NCBI GenBank assembly: GCA_001898335.1
Contig: MKTS01000009.1
Span: 434,001-498,000, forward strand
Length of the DNA stretch: 64,000 nucleotides
Direction of reading: 5' to 3'
DNA from: Mucilaginibacter sp. 44-25
Lineage (GTDB): Bacteria; Bacteroidota; Bacteroidia; Sphingobacteriales; Sphingobacteriaceae
A model generated the notes under the pieces. The model did not search any database, was not told the origin of the DNA, and worked only from the letters and a program-made list of their open reading frames with translations. Below, one piece after another: positions 28,474 to 36,664 of the stretch (positions are counted from its first letter, which is position 1; each line of letters opens with the position of its first letter). Position numbers and translations under genes: made by a program.

Positions 28474-29076
28474 ATGAAATTTAAGGCATCAATTGTTACA
28501 AAATCAGTTTTAGCATTAGGTATAGCTGCTGGTTTAGCTGCATGTAACCAAAATAAACCGGCTGATAAAGCAGCCGTGGCAACAACTCCGGTAACCGCCA
28601 CTGCGGGTAAACCCGAAATTGTATTCTTTAACCAGGATTCTGTTGTGGCCAAGTATGATTACATAAAGGATATGGAAAAAAGGCTTGAAAACAAAGGCCG
28701 GGCCGCTCAAAGTGATGTAGGTAGCCGCCAGCAAGCCATACAGCGCGAAGTTGCCGAATACCAGAAAAACGCTGCTACCATGAGTGCCGACCAGCGTGCC
28801 GCAACCGAACAGCGTTTGCAACGTAAAGGACAGGAATTTCAGCAGTATCAGCAAAATGCCGCCGCCGCTGTACAAAACGACCAGGTAAGCGAGCAAACTA
28901 AACTTTATGATAAATTAACAGAATTTACAAAAGCTTACGCTAAAGAGCATGGTTACAAAATGGTATTGACCTTTAAAAAAGGCGACCCGACAGTTCTGTA
29001 TGGCGATCCAAGCCTTGACATAACCGCCGAAGTGATCAAAGGCCTTAATGAGGCTTACGCTAAAGACAAAAAATAA
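28474..29076 (+). CDS. OmpH/Skp-like periplasmic chaperone, lipoprotein
   Basis: A 200-residue protein with a lipoprotein signal (lipobox LAAC, Cys22) and an Ala/Thr-rich linker. An OmpH/Skp domain follows: KPEIVFFNQDSVVAKYDYIKD, a long Gln-rich coiled coil, and a C-terminal strand (YKMVLTFKKGDPTVLYGD). Skp proteins hold unfolded outer-membrane proteins in the periplasm as trimers. Lipid anchoring differs from classical soluble Skp but is common in Bacteroidota. The frame runs back to 28378, but the signal sequence and the -7 element fix the start at 28474. Confidence 0.85.
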   Translation: MKFKASIVTKSVLALGIAAGLAACNQNKPADKAAVATTPVTATAGKPEIVFFNQDSVVAKYDYIKDMEKRLENKGRAAQSDVGSRQQAIQREVAEYQKNAATMSADQRAATEQRLQRKGQEFQQYQQNAAAAVQNDQVSEQTKLYDKLTEFTKAYAKEHGYKMVLTFKKGDPTVLYGDPSLDITAEVIKGLNEAYAKDKK

Positions 29077-29128
29077 GCTATTTGATGGGCAGATCTCAAA
29101 TCTGCAGATGACAATTTTAACTTAATAC

Positions 29129-29156
29129 AAACCCCGGCCACTGGTTGGGGTTTTTT
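29129..29156 (+). terminator. Terminator after the OmpH-like gene
   Basis: AAACCCC pairs with GGGGTTT across a short partly paired loop, followed by a T run (29151-29156). It ends 13 bp before the guanine deaminase start. Confidence 0.75.
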
Positions 29157-29169
29157 AATGAAATAACTT

Positions 29170-29646
29170 ATGGAACAGAACCACGAAAAATTTATGCGAA
29201 TGGCCGTTGAACTGTCGCGATATAATGTTGAGAATGAACAAGGCGGCCCTTTTGGCGCGGTAATAGTGAAAGATGGCGAAGTAGTTGCCCGCAGTGCCAA
29301 CAAGGTTGTTCCTACAAATGATCCAACCGCACATGCCGAAGTGGCCACCATACGCCTGGCTTGCCAGGAGTTAGGCACCTTTAACCTTGAGGGATGTGTT
29401 ATATATACCAGTTGCGAGCCCTGCCCAATGTGCCTGGGCGCCATCTACTGGGCACGTATAGATAAGGTATACTACGCCAATACCAAAAGGGATGCTGCTG
29501 ATATTGGCTTCGACGACCATTTTATTTATGATGAACTGGAACTACCCATGGCCCAAAGGAAATTACCTTTTGAACAATTGCTGCACTCCGAAGCCCTTGA
29601 AGTATTTAAGCAATGGCAGGTTACTGAAAAGAAAACTAATTATTAA
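29170..29646 (+). CDS. guaD: Guanine deaminase (nucleoside deaminase family)
   Basis: A 158-residue zinc deaminase of the cytidine/deoxycytidylate fold. Zinc ligands are His55 in TAHAEV (Glu57 is the proton shuttle) and Cys85 and Cys88 in CEPCPMC. The segment YYANTKRDAADIGFDDHFIYDEL after the zinc site is typical of the small GuaD of Bacillus, which converts guanine to xanthine in purine salvage. TadA, the tRNA adenosine deaminase, lacks that segment and is less likely. The stop overlaps the converging DUF6122 gene by 4 bp. Confidence 0.85.
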   Translation: MEQNHEKFMRMAVELSRYNVENEQGGPFGAVIVKDGEVVARSANKVVPTNDPTAHAEVATIRLACQELGTFNLEGCVIYTSCEPCPMCLGAIYWARIDKVYYANTKRDAADIGFDDHFIYDELELPMAQRKLPFEQLLHSEALEVFKQWQVTEKKTNY

Positions 29647-29987
29647 CGTAAAATATGCAGCCACTGGCAATCCTGCCAGTCGGTGAGCATATGAAACAGT
29701 AGGCCCACCGCTATGATACGGGTGCGGGGGAATATCAACAGAATAACATATACGCCTACGGCATACCAGGTGTGCAGCGGATGGTAGCCAATACTACAGC
29801 GGTTAGGGTCAAAGATGGGGTTAGCCAGTAAATGATCGGTATCAACCAACATGGTGATTATCATAATAAGCCAGGCTTTCTTCCATTCCTTCCTAAAAAA
29901 AATAAACGCCAGTAAACCCGGCGCTAAAAAATGCAGGCTGTAGTGTATTACAGTCCGCATTATCGTTAAAAATTCATAGTTGCCCAT
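29643..29987 (-). CDS. DUF6122 family small membrane protein
   Basis: A 114-residue protein (or 105 from the internal ATG at 29960, which fits the family start MRTVIHYSLHF better). It has about three or four membrane helices with conserved His and Asp residues: HYSLHF, DTDHLLA, HPLHTWY and FHMLTDWQDC. The pattern fits DUF6122, whose function is unknown; the His/Asp arrangement recalls metal-dependent membrane hydrolases. It follows kdsA on the same strand at 10 bp and may be cotranscribed with the Kdo genes. Confidence 0.75.
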   Translation of the reverse strand: MGNYEFLTIMRTVIHYSLHFLAPGLLAFIFFRKEWKKAWLIMIITMLVDTDHLLANPIFDPNRCSIGYHPLHTWYAVGVYVILLIFPRTRIIAVGLLFHMLTDWQDCQWLHILR

Positions 29988-29997
29988 TTCAGAGCAA

Positions 29998-30777
29998 TCA
30001 GGCTATCAGCGATTTTATCAATTCTTCCAGGTCGCGCAGGTAAAGCATATTAGGTCCATCGCTCAAGGCATGGTCAGGGTCGGGATGCGTTTCAATGAAG
30101 TATCCACTTGCGCCAAATGCTTTGGCGGCGCGAGCCATAGCTGGTACAAATTTGCGATCGCCGCCGGTTTTGCCACCCGCACCACCAGGACGTTGTACGG
30201 AGTGCGTGCAATCCATACAAACCGGATAGCCAAATTCAGCCATATCGGCCACGTTCCTGAAATCAACTACCAGGTTGTTGTAACCGAAGGAGTTGCCTCG
30301 CTCGGTCAGGATCACCTGATCATTACCTGCCTCTTTTACTTTTTGCGCGGGATAAAACATATCCTGCCCCGAAAGGAACTGCGCTTTTTTGATGTTCACG
30401 ATCTTGCCTGTTTCGGCAGCGGCCACCAGCAGATCGGTTTGGCGGCATAGGAATGCCGGTATCTGCAATATATCCACTACTTCGGCGCAAGCCGCTGCCT
30501 GGAAAGGTTCATGAATATCCGTTGTAACCGGTAAGCCGAATTTCTCTTTTACGTTATTCAGCATCTCCATACCTTTGGTTAGGCCGGGGCCGCGATAGCT
30601 GTGTATGCTGGTGCGATTGGCCTTATCAAATGATGATTTAAAGACCACCGTCACCGGGTACTTACTGCCTATCTCCGCTACCTTTTCGGCAACGGTATAC
30701 AACAGGTCCTGGTTCTCCATTACGCATGGACCAACAATAAAAAAAGGTTTCGAGGTAATATCGTTATAAAGTGCCAT
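29998..30777 (-). CDS. kdsA: 3-deoxy-8-phosphooctulonate synthase
   Basis: A 259-residue TIM-barrel enzyme that condenses PEP with arabinose 5-phosphate to Kdo-8-phosphate, for the LPS inner core. The opening FFIVGPCVMEN has Cys18 where metal-dependent enzymes bind metal (the metal-independent type has Asn). The other expected metal ligands are present in DCTHSVQ, FIETHPDP and DHALSDGPN. It overlaps kdsB by 14 bp. The Kdo-8-phosphate phosphatase gene kdsC is not in this window. Confidence 0.95.
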   Translation of the reverse strand: MALYNDITSKPFFIVGPCVMENQDLLYTVAEKVAEIGSKYPVTVVFKSSFDKANRTSIHSYRGPGLTKGMEMLNNVKEKFGLPVTTDIHEPFQAAACAEVVDILQIPAFLCRQTDLLVAAAETGKIVNIKKAQFLSGQDMFYPAQKVKEAGNDQVILTERGNSFGYNNLVVDFRNVADMAEFGYPVCMDCTHSVQRPGGAGGKTGGDRKFVPAMARAAKAFGASGYFIETHPDPDHALSDGPNMLYLRDLEELIKSLIA

Positions 30778-31504
30778 TGTCTTTTATCTTTTTACGTGCA
30801 AGCTCCAGATCCTCGGGAGTGTCTATCCCTTTTTCTATGCTTTTCACTTCAATCATTTTTATTTTGTAACCATTTTCAATGGCCCTTAATTGTTCCAGTT
30901 TTTCTGATGCCTCCAAAAATGATACCGGCATGGTGATAAACTCTTTTAAGAACGTGGTACGATAAGCATAAATACCCATATGCTTACGATAAACGCTCAC
31001 ATCGGTCACGTCCGTATCCCGAGAGAAGGGAATAGCGAAGCGAGAAAAATAGATGGCATAGCCATTTACATCGGTTATCACCTTTACCAGGTTAGGGTTG
31101 TGCAGTTCTGCCTGGTCAACAACCGGCGAGCAAACACTTGCCATAGCCGCGTCTGTTTGCTGCATGGCTGTTATGAGCCTGTCAATTATTCCCGCATCAA
31201 AAAAAGGTTCATCGCCTTGTACGTTAATCACCAGATCAGCTTCAACGGTATTCATCACTTCGGCAATACGGTCGGTACCGCTGGGATGATTCTCACTGGT
31301 CATTATCACATTTGAGGTAAACCGCAGGCACGTGTCCATCACTTCTCGGCTATCCGCCGCTATCCATATCTCGCTGTGCAGTTTTGCCTTTGCACAGGCT
31401 TCATACACACGCTGTATTACCGGTTTGCCACCCAGATCAAGCAGTACTTTACGCGGTAACCTGGTTGATTGCAGGCGGGCAGGAATAACAATTACAGTTC
31501 TCAA
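30764..31504 (-). CDS. kdsB: 3-deoxy-manno-octulosonate cytidylyltransferase
   Basis: A 246-residue nucleotidyltransferase that activates Kdo with CTP to CMP-Kdo. The CTP-binding start IPARLQSTRLPRKVLLD, the NVQGDEPF motif near residue 96 and SGTDRIAEV near 75 are all typical. It lies between kdsD (5-bp gap) and kdsA (14-bp overlap) in one operon. Confidence 0.95.
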   Translation of the reverse strand: MRTVIVIPARLQSTRLPRKVLLDLGGKPVIQRVYEACAKAKLHSEIWIAADSREVMDTCLRFTSNVIMTSENHPSGTDRIAEVMNTVEADLVINVQGDEPFFDAGIIDRLITAMQQTDAAMASVCSPVVDQAELHNPNLVKVITDVNGYAIYFSRFAIPFSRDTDVTDVSVYRKHMGIYAYRTTFLKEFITMPVSFLEASEKLEQLRAIENGYKIKMIEVKSIEKGIDTPEDLELARKKIKDNGTL

Positions 31505-31509
31505 TACTT

Positions 31510-32445
31510 TTATACCTGATTAAATATCTGATAAACACCGGTAACCCGCTCTTCCGCGTCACGTACCAATAGTGTAGTGATCTTACGTTCGAGCATCAAT
31601 GCCTCAGCGTCTAACACCAGTTCGTTCTCCTCAATAAATATAGGATTACTGTTCATAAAATCAGTAATGGGCATATGGTGGATGTCGGCATATTTTACCA
31701 GGCCTCTGCGCAAATCTCCATCCGTTATTACCCCTTCTACAGCATCTGCTGTACCCACTATCACCATCCCCAGCTTCCCTTCAGACATACATATCACCAA
31801 TTGTGTAAAAGATGCGCCGGGCTCAATAAAGGGCAACTTATCGGTACGCATATTATCTTTTACCCTGGCCAATAATTTACGCCCCAAACTCCCACCGGGG
31901 TGGAAACGGGCAAAATCATCAGGAGTGAAATCACGAGCGGTCATTAACGCTATGGCAAGGGCATCGCCCATTACCAGTGTAGCAGTGGTTGACGATGTTG
32001 GCGCCAGCTCGAGCGGACAAGCTTCCTGCGTTACTTTCACGTTAAGGTGATGCATTGCATTACGCGCAAGGGTGGAGTTGGAATTGCCGGTAATAGCTAT
32101 AAACGCGTTGCCACTGTGCTGCAGATAGGAAACTATTTTCAGGATCTCTTCTGTTTCGCCAGAATAAGATATCAGCAGCACAATGTCGTCTTCGCTGATC
32201 ATTCCCAGATCGCCGTGGAAGGCTTCTGCGGGATGCATAAAAAAGCTTGGGGTACCGGTACTGGTAAATGTAGCCGCTATTTTACGCGCAACATGGCCCG
32301 ATTTACCCATGCCACATACAATGAGCCTGCCTTTTACCTCTAATATGGTGTTTACCGCTTCTTCAAAACTGGCATCTAAACGCGATGCCACTTCCTGCAA
32401 AGAGGCTATTTCTACATCAAATACTTTTTGGGCTAAAGTCCTCAT
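31510..32445 (-). CDS. kdsD: Arabinose-5-phosphate isomerase, KpsF/GutQ family
   Basis: A 311-residue protein with an N-terminal SIS sugar-isomerase domain (about 35-170; GMGKSGHVARKIAATFTSTG and ISYSGETEEI) and a C-terminal CBS pair (about 205-311). It converts ribulose 5-phosphate to arabinose 5-phosphate, the precursor used by KdsA. The kdsD-kdsB-kdsA order supports this role. It begins 84 bp after the WbpM-like gene on the same strand. Confidence 0.93.
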   Translation of the reverse strand: MRTLAQKVFDVEIASLQEVASRLDASFEEAVNTILEVKGRLIVCGMGKSGHVARKIAATFTSTGTPSFFMHPAEAFHGDLGMISEDDIVLLISYSGETEEILKIVSYLQHSGNAFIAITGNSNSTLARNAMHHLNVKVTQEACPLELAPTSSTTATLVMGDALAIALMTARDFTPDDFARFHPGGSLGRKLLARVKDNMRTDKLPFIEPGASFTQLVICMSEGKLGMVIVGTADAVEGVITDGDLRRGLVKYADIHHMPITDFMNSNPIFIEENELVLDAEALMLERKITTLLVRDAEERVTGVYQIFNQV

Positions 32446-32529
32446 AGCGCAAATTACCTGCCTTTTGGCACTGCAATAATACTCAATAAAAAGAGAAGTT
32501 ACAGCTGCCGAATTTACATGTAAGGCCTG

Positions 32530-34482
32530 TTAAACTACCGCTAACAGCTTAGAGGCTGGCTTCTGCATCTCGGTAACACGTGCTGGCCTGTTATTATCCA
32601 GGTGTTCGAATTTTGAGTTTTTGCTAAGAAACTCAGGTACTATATCCTTCATTTTACTTACCGTAGCCATCTCATCACCCTGGTTATTAAGCAGGATAAG
32701 CTCGTTGACATCATCAGTAACCTGTTTGTATGGATATTTAATTACATGCGAGATCTTAATTTTCTCATGGTGTGTAGGCATGGTGTTTTCACCTGTATTA
32801 AGCAATTCCTCATACAGTTTTTCACCAGGGCGTAAGCCGGAGAATACAATTTTGATATCTCTATCAGGCTGTAAACCTGCAAGCTTGATCATTTTTAGGG
32901 CCAGATCCACAATTTTCACTGGTTCGCCCATATCAAATATAAATATCTCGCCACCGCTGCCCATAGTTCCTGCTTCCAGTACCAGGTGTACCGCTTCAGG
33001 TATGGTCATGAAGTAACGTGTGATTTCCGGGTGAGTAACCGTAATAGGGCCGCCTTTTTGTATTTGCGCCCTGAAACGTGGTATTACCGAACCATTTGAA
33101 CCTAATACATTACCAAACCTTGTTGTAATAAAGCGTGTATTTTTATTTATCGGATTATCTTTAAGCGATTGTATATAAATCTCCGCTATACGCTTGCTTG
33201 CACCCATTATATTAGTTGGGTTTACGGCTTTGTCTGTTGATACCATCACAAACTTACGCACGTTAAAGGCAACAGAAAGGTCTGCAATATTTTTGGTTCC
33301 CAACACGTTTGCACGTATAGCTTCTGATGGGTTTTCCTCCATCATAGGCACGTGTTTGTAAGCGGCGGCATGGTAAACCAACTCCGGCCTATAGTCGGCA
33401 AAGAGTTTTTGCATGCGGTAGTAGTTCCTAATGTCACCAATATATATTACAATAGGTATTTCAGGGAACTTTTCTTCCACATCAAGCCTAATTTCATGCA
33501 AAGGCGATTCTGCCTGATCACAAAGTATAACCATAGCCGGGTTGTACTTCAATACCTGTTGCACAATCTCAGAACCTATTGAGCCTGCAGCACCAGTAAC
33601 CAATACGCGTTTACCCTGCAAGTCTTCTGATATGCGGGTGGTATCGATCTGTATGGTTTTACGCTGCAAGAGGTCCTCAATTTTAAGGTCTTTAATCTGC
33701 TGCAAGTTAAGTTTACCATATATCCACTGGTCTGCCGGGGGTACCGTTAGTACTTGTATTCCGAGTGCCAGGCAAATTTCCAAAGCAGTTTTCTTTTCCT
33801 GCTCATCCAGATGATGGTTCATGATCACCAATTTATCAATGGCACGCTTTTCTTTAAGCTTGGCCAGTTTGGCAATATCATACACCTTTACAGATTGTAT
33901 TTCTTTGTTGATCTTGTTAAGATCATTATCAACAAAGCCCGCGATAACAAAGTTAGTTTTCGCGCTTGCCTCCAATGCCTGTTTCACTAACACCGCGTTG
34001 TTATCAGAACCGTAAATTAATACAACAGATTTTTTCGCTGTTGAATAATTATTAAGGTAATTAAACGCGCTTTTAACCGCGCTGCGCAACAGGATAAGTA
34101 AAGTACTGGATACCGAAAAGTTTACCAGCAAAACCAGATCAATAGTTGGCGAGTTGATATGCATATAGGGTTTAACCCAGGCAGCAATAACCAGCATATA
34201 TACAATGCTGCTGATAAAAACAGACCCAAATATCCTAAGCACATCCCTGGTGTTTGAATAGCGGATAAGGCCTGTATGAATACGCATTACGTACATTACC
34301 AAAGCAGCAATAGCACAATATAAAGCTGTGTATATGAAAAAATATCCCCGTAATATATTGGAGAACTCGAAGCGGTTCACTATAAGGTATGATGACGCAA
34401 ATGACCAAGTGATAATAACAAAGTCTAAGACCATTATCATCCATCTTGGCACCACTTTGTTAAAAAGCAAATATTTCTTCAT
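32530..34482 (-). CDS. WbpM/CapD-type UDP-sugar 4,6-dehydratase, membrane-bound
   Basis: A 650-residue protein. Four membrane helices occupy about 15-135, then comes a CoA-binding-like Rossmann region (about 150-280). Last is an extended SDR catalytic domain with TGAAGSIG at 296-303, STDKAVNPTNIMGASKR near 418 and GLRPGEKLYEE near 560. Relatives convert UDP-GlcNAc to the 4-keto-6-deoxy sugar that leads to D-QuiNAc, D-FucNAc or bacillosamine. The active-site MGASK has Met where short dehydratases have Tyr, as in the long WbpM type. It lies upstream of kdsDBA and next to the polysaccharide operon. Confidence 0.88.
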   Translation of the reverse strand: MKKYLLFNKVVPRWMIMVLDFVIITWSFASSYLIVNRFEFSNILRGYFFIYTALYCAIAALVMYVMRIHTGLIRYSNTRDVLRIFGSVFISSIVYMLVIAAWVKPYMHINSPTIDLVLLVNFSVSSTLLILLRSAVKSAFNYLNNYSTAKKSVVLIYGSDNNAVLVKQALEASAKTNFVIAGFVDNDLNKINKEIQSVKVYDIAKLAKLKEKRAIDKLVIMNHHLDEQEKKTALEICLALGIQVLTVPPADQWIYGKLNLQQIKDLKIEDLLQRKTIQIDTTRISEDLQGKRVLVTGAAGSIGSEIVQQVLKYNPAMVILCDQAESPLHEIRLDVEEKFPEIPIVIYIGDIRNYYRMQKLFADYRPELVYHAAAYKHVPMMEENPSEAIRANVLGTKNIADLSVAFNVRKFVMVSTDKAVNPTNIMGASKRIAEIYIQSLKDNPINKNTRFITTRFGNVLGSNGSVIPRFRAQIQKGGPITVTHPEITRYFMTIPEAVHLVLEAGTMGSGGEIFIFDMGEPVKIVDLALKMIKLAGLQPDRDIKIVFSGLRPGEKLYEELLNTGENTMPTHHEKIKISHVIKYPYKQVTDDVNELILLNNQGDEMATVSKMKDIVPEFLSKNSKFEHLDNNRPARVTEMQKPASKLLAVV

Positions 34483-34507
34483 AGGTGTTGCGTTATAAAT
34501 ATTTAAA

Positions 34508-34515
34508 CAAATGTA
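34508..34515 (-). promoter_or_regulatory. -7 promoter element of the WbpM-type gene
   Basis: TACATTTG on the minus strand matches TAnnTTTG, 25 bp before the ATG. It suggests that the wbpM-like-kdsDBA group has its own promoter separate from the large operon upstream. Confidence 0.5.
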
Positions 34516-34635
34516 ACCATTTTTTAATAAGCTATTAAAAAATTGACAAATAGCGAAACCTGTTTGCTATTTATGCTACTGCATAGACATAACAGTTAGG
34601 GTTTTGTTTAAATCAATTATTATTTTTTTCTATTA

Positions 34636-34689
34636 CTATACGGCTACACGTATAGCAGTGTAACAACATGTGGGGGGATTTTGTTGTTA
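34636..34689. other. Two small hairpins in AT-rich intergenic DNA
   Basis: CTATACG (34636-34642) pairs with CGTATAG (34649-34655). TAACAACA (34661-34668) pairs with TGTTGTTA (34682-34689) across a loop containing GGGGGG. They lie in the 278-bp AT-rich gap (34483-34760) at the end of the 25-gene operon. Neither has a T run, so a terminator role is uncertain. I see no gene in the gap. Confidence 0.35.
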
Positions 34690-34760
34690 TATTATGTAAA
34701 TATAAATTAAGTATATAAATATACAATATATTACATATTTACATAACGTTAATTAATAAA

Positions 34761-35723
34761 TTATGCAGCAGAAAGCGCGTCGCGCTTTCCCATCATTAAC
34801 CATTTTACTACAATATAAATAATTACTAAAGGTAGGAGTACCACCACAAATGTTATCGCCGAATTAACATTACCTATTTGGTTAACAAGGAATAAATTGA
34901 TAATACCCTGTACTATGCCATAGATAGCTGATACCACTAAATGCGGCACCTTACGTTCGTTGGCCATTAACTGGTAAAAATGCAGGCGATGTGCCTTAAA
35001 TATATTTTGCTTGAGTATAAGCCTGTGTATAATGGTTAAAACAGAATCTACACCATATACCGAGAGCAGGAGAATGTATTTCCAGTCGTTAGTTTGCAAT
35101 ATGATCTTGATGAGAAAGAAAACCAGCCAGAAAGCGATAGTAATACTGCCAACATCACCGGCAAAGCAACGGGCTCGGGTACGGAAGTTAAAGTAAAGGA
35201 AAACTACGCTGGCCAGCATCAGGAACCATATCATATCAGCCTCTGTAAAAGGTATTACACGCAAATTAATGTATTGCAGGGCACCCAGGATTACAAGCGT
35301 ATACACGCCGGTAATACCGTTTATACCATCCATAAAATTATAGACGTTTATAATACCTATAGCTAATATGTAAAATATCACGGGCCAATACCAACTGAGA
35401 TGAAATATATTAAGAAACAGGAACATAGCCGTTACCGACGCGAAATGGACGATAAGGCGGATCTTGTTGGACAAGGTTATACGGTCATCAATAAAGCTGA
35501 TGGCACCAATCATGAGACTGCCGGTAGCAGGCAACCAATACGCGGGGTATAACAGTAGAATAAGCAGGCTGGCGGTGCAAAAAATAATGCCCCCGCCTCT
35601 AATGGTTACAACCGTATGTGAGCTACGTTCATTTGGGCGGTCAACTATGTTGTATCGTTCTGCGATCTTAAAATACAACAGCATTAATATAAAAAAAGCA
35701 ACAAGTACTATAAAATAAAGCAT
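34761..35723 (-). CDS. WbpL/WecA-type undecaprenyl-phosphate sugar-1-phosphate transferase
   Basis: A 320-residue polytopic membrane protein of the MraY/WecA (glycosyltransferase 4) family with about ten helices. Signatures are RPNERSSHTVVTIRGGG near 35-50, NVYNFMDGINGITG near 125 and FAGDVGSITIAFWLVF near 190, which hold the metal- and nucleotide-binding aspartates. It should start repeat-unit assembly by moving a HexNAc-1-phosphate to undecaprenyl phosphate in the inner membrane. The RSSH motif and the epimerase gene just upstream favour the WbpL subgroup, which prefers UDP-D-FucNAc or UDP-D-QuiNAc. It is the last gene of the long operon. Confidence 0.88.
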   Translation of the reverse strand: MLYFIVLVAFFILMLLYFKIAERYNIVDRPNERSSHTVVTIRGGGIIFCTASLLILLLYPAYWLPATGSLMIGAISFIDDRITLSNKIRLIVHFASVTAMFLFLNIFHLSWYWPVIFYILAIGIINVYNFMDGINGITGVYTLVILGALQYINLRVIPFTEADMIWFLMLASVVFLYFNFRTRARCFAGDVGSITIAFWLVFFLIKIILQTNDWKYILLLSVYGVDSVLTIIHRLILKQNIFKAHRLHFYQLMANERKVPHLVVSAIYGIVQGIINLFLVNQIGNVNSAITFVVVLLPLVIIYIVVKWLMMGKRDALSAA

Positions 35724-35728
35724 GGGTA

Positions 35729-36664
35729 TTAGTTGGCGTTAAAACTTTTAATAGTGCTGGCCAGTCCGTCATTTACCGCGTAGGGTAATTGCTGTACACC
35801 TAAAGCATTTTTTATTTTTTTGTTTGACACCATATAGTTCTCGGTGAGCTTTTTTAATTTTTCTGAGTTTAATGGCAAATGCAGCAGATCGCCTACGCGG
35901 GCCATGGCTTTAATGATCTGTTGAGGAAAATAATACAACCGGGCCTTTTTACCTGAAACACCGGCAATAATATTTACCACCTCTACTGTTGACAGGGTGG
36001 TATCATCGGCCATATTGTAAATACCCGAAGGTGCGTTACCGGCAAGCAACCGCTCAATAATAAAATTCAGATTCTCGATATAGAGGAACGAACGCATATT
36101 ACTGAAAGATGCTAATGGATATGGGATGCCCTTTTGTACAAATTTGTAGAGCAAATTTAAGTTCCCTTTATTACCCGGGCCATGTATCATACAGGGGCGT
36201 AAGATGTATACACGCCTATGCTCGGGCAGGCTCTGAGATAGGATATATTCTTCAGCTTTTAGTTTTGATTGTCCGTAAGGCGTTTTAGGAGATGGAGTGG
36301 CATCTTCATCTAACTCTCCTTTAACCGTATCGGCTGCGGCCTTTACACTACTAAAGTAGATAAATACCGAGGCAGCGCTTTTAAGGAATTCATTAAAAAG
36401 CTTTTTGGTAAGCTCGGTATTGGTCTCAAAGTAAGCATCGGCCGATGAAGTATTTTTTACATCATGCGCCTTGCCTGCCAAGTGAATATAAGCATCCAGA
36501 TGAGCCTGATGCACCTCGTTAATTTTTCCCCAGCTTAATTGCTTTTCATCGGCATTAGCCGCAGTACGGCTTAAAGGTATGATGCCAAAGCCTTTTTGCT
36601 GCAAGTAAACACTAAGATTTTTACCCACAAACCCCGATACTCCGGAGATCAACACGTTTTTCAT
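35729..36664 (-). CDS. NAD-dependent epimerase/dehydratase, WbpV-like
   Basis: A 311-residue extended SDR with GVSGFVGKN at 8-16 and the catalytic YGQSK (YxxxK) near 133. It probably reduces or epimerises C4 of a UDP-4-keto-6-deoxy-HexNAc. In Pseudomonas O-antigen loci a WbpV reductase adjoins the WbpL transferase and works on the product of WbpM. The same neighbours occur here, so UDP-D-QuiNAc or UDP-D-FucNAc synthesis is the best guess. Its start abuts the stop of the glycosyltransferase gene at 36665 with no gap. Confidence 0.8.
   Translation of the reverse strand: MKNVLISGVSGFVGKNLSVYLQQKGFGIIPLSRTAANADEKQLSWGKINEVHQAHLDAYIHLAGKAHDVKNTSSADAYFETNTELTKKLFNEFLKSAASVFIYFSSVKAAADTVKGELDEDATPSPKTPYGQSKLKAEEYILSQSLPEHRRVYILRPCMIHGPGNKGNLNLLYKFVQKGIPYPLASFSNMRSFLYIENLNFIIERLLAGNAPSGIYNMADDTTLSTVEVVNIIAGVSGKKARLYYFPQQIIKAMARVGDLLHLPLNSEKLKKLTENYMVSNKKIKNALGVQQLPYAVNDGLASTIKSFNAN

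Noticed and set aside
34483..34760. Small gene or ncRNA in the AT-rich gap after the polysaccharide operon
   Set aside because: No coding frame with plausible features and no structure strong enough to call an RNA; only two weak hairpins were recorded.
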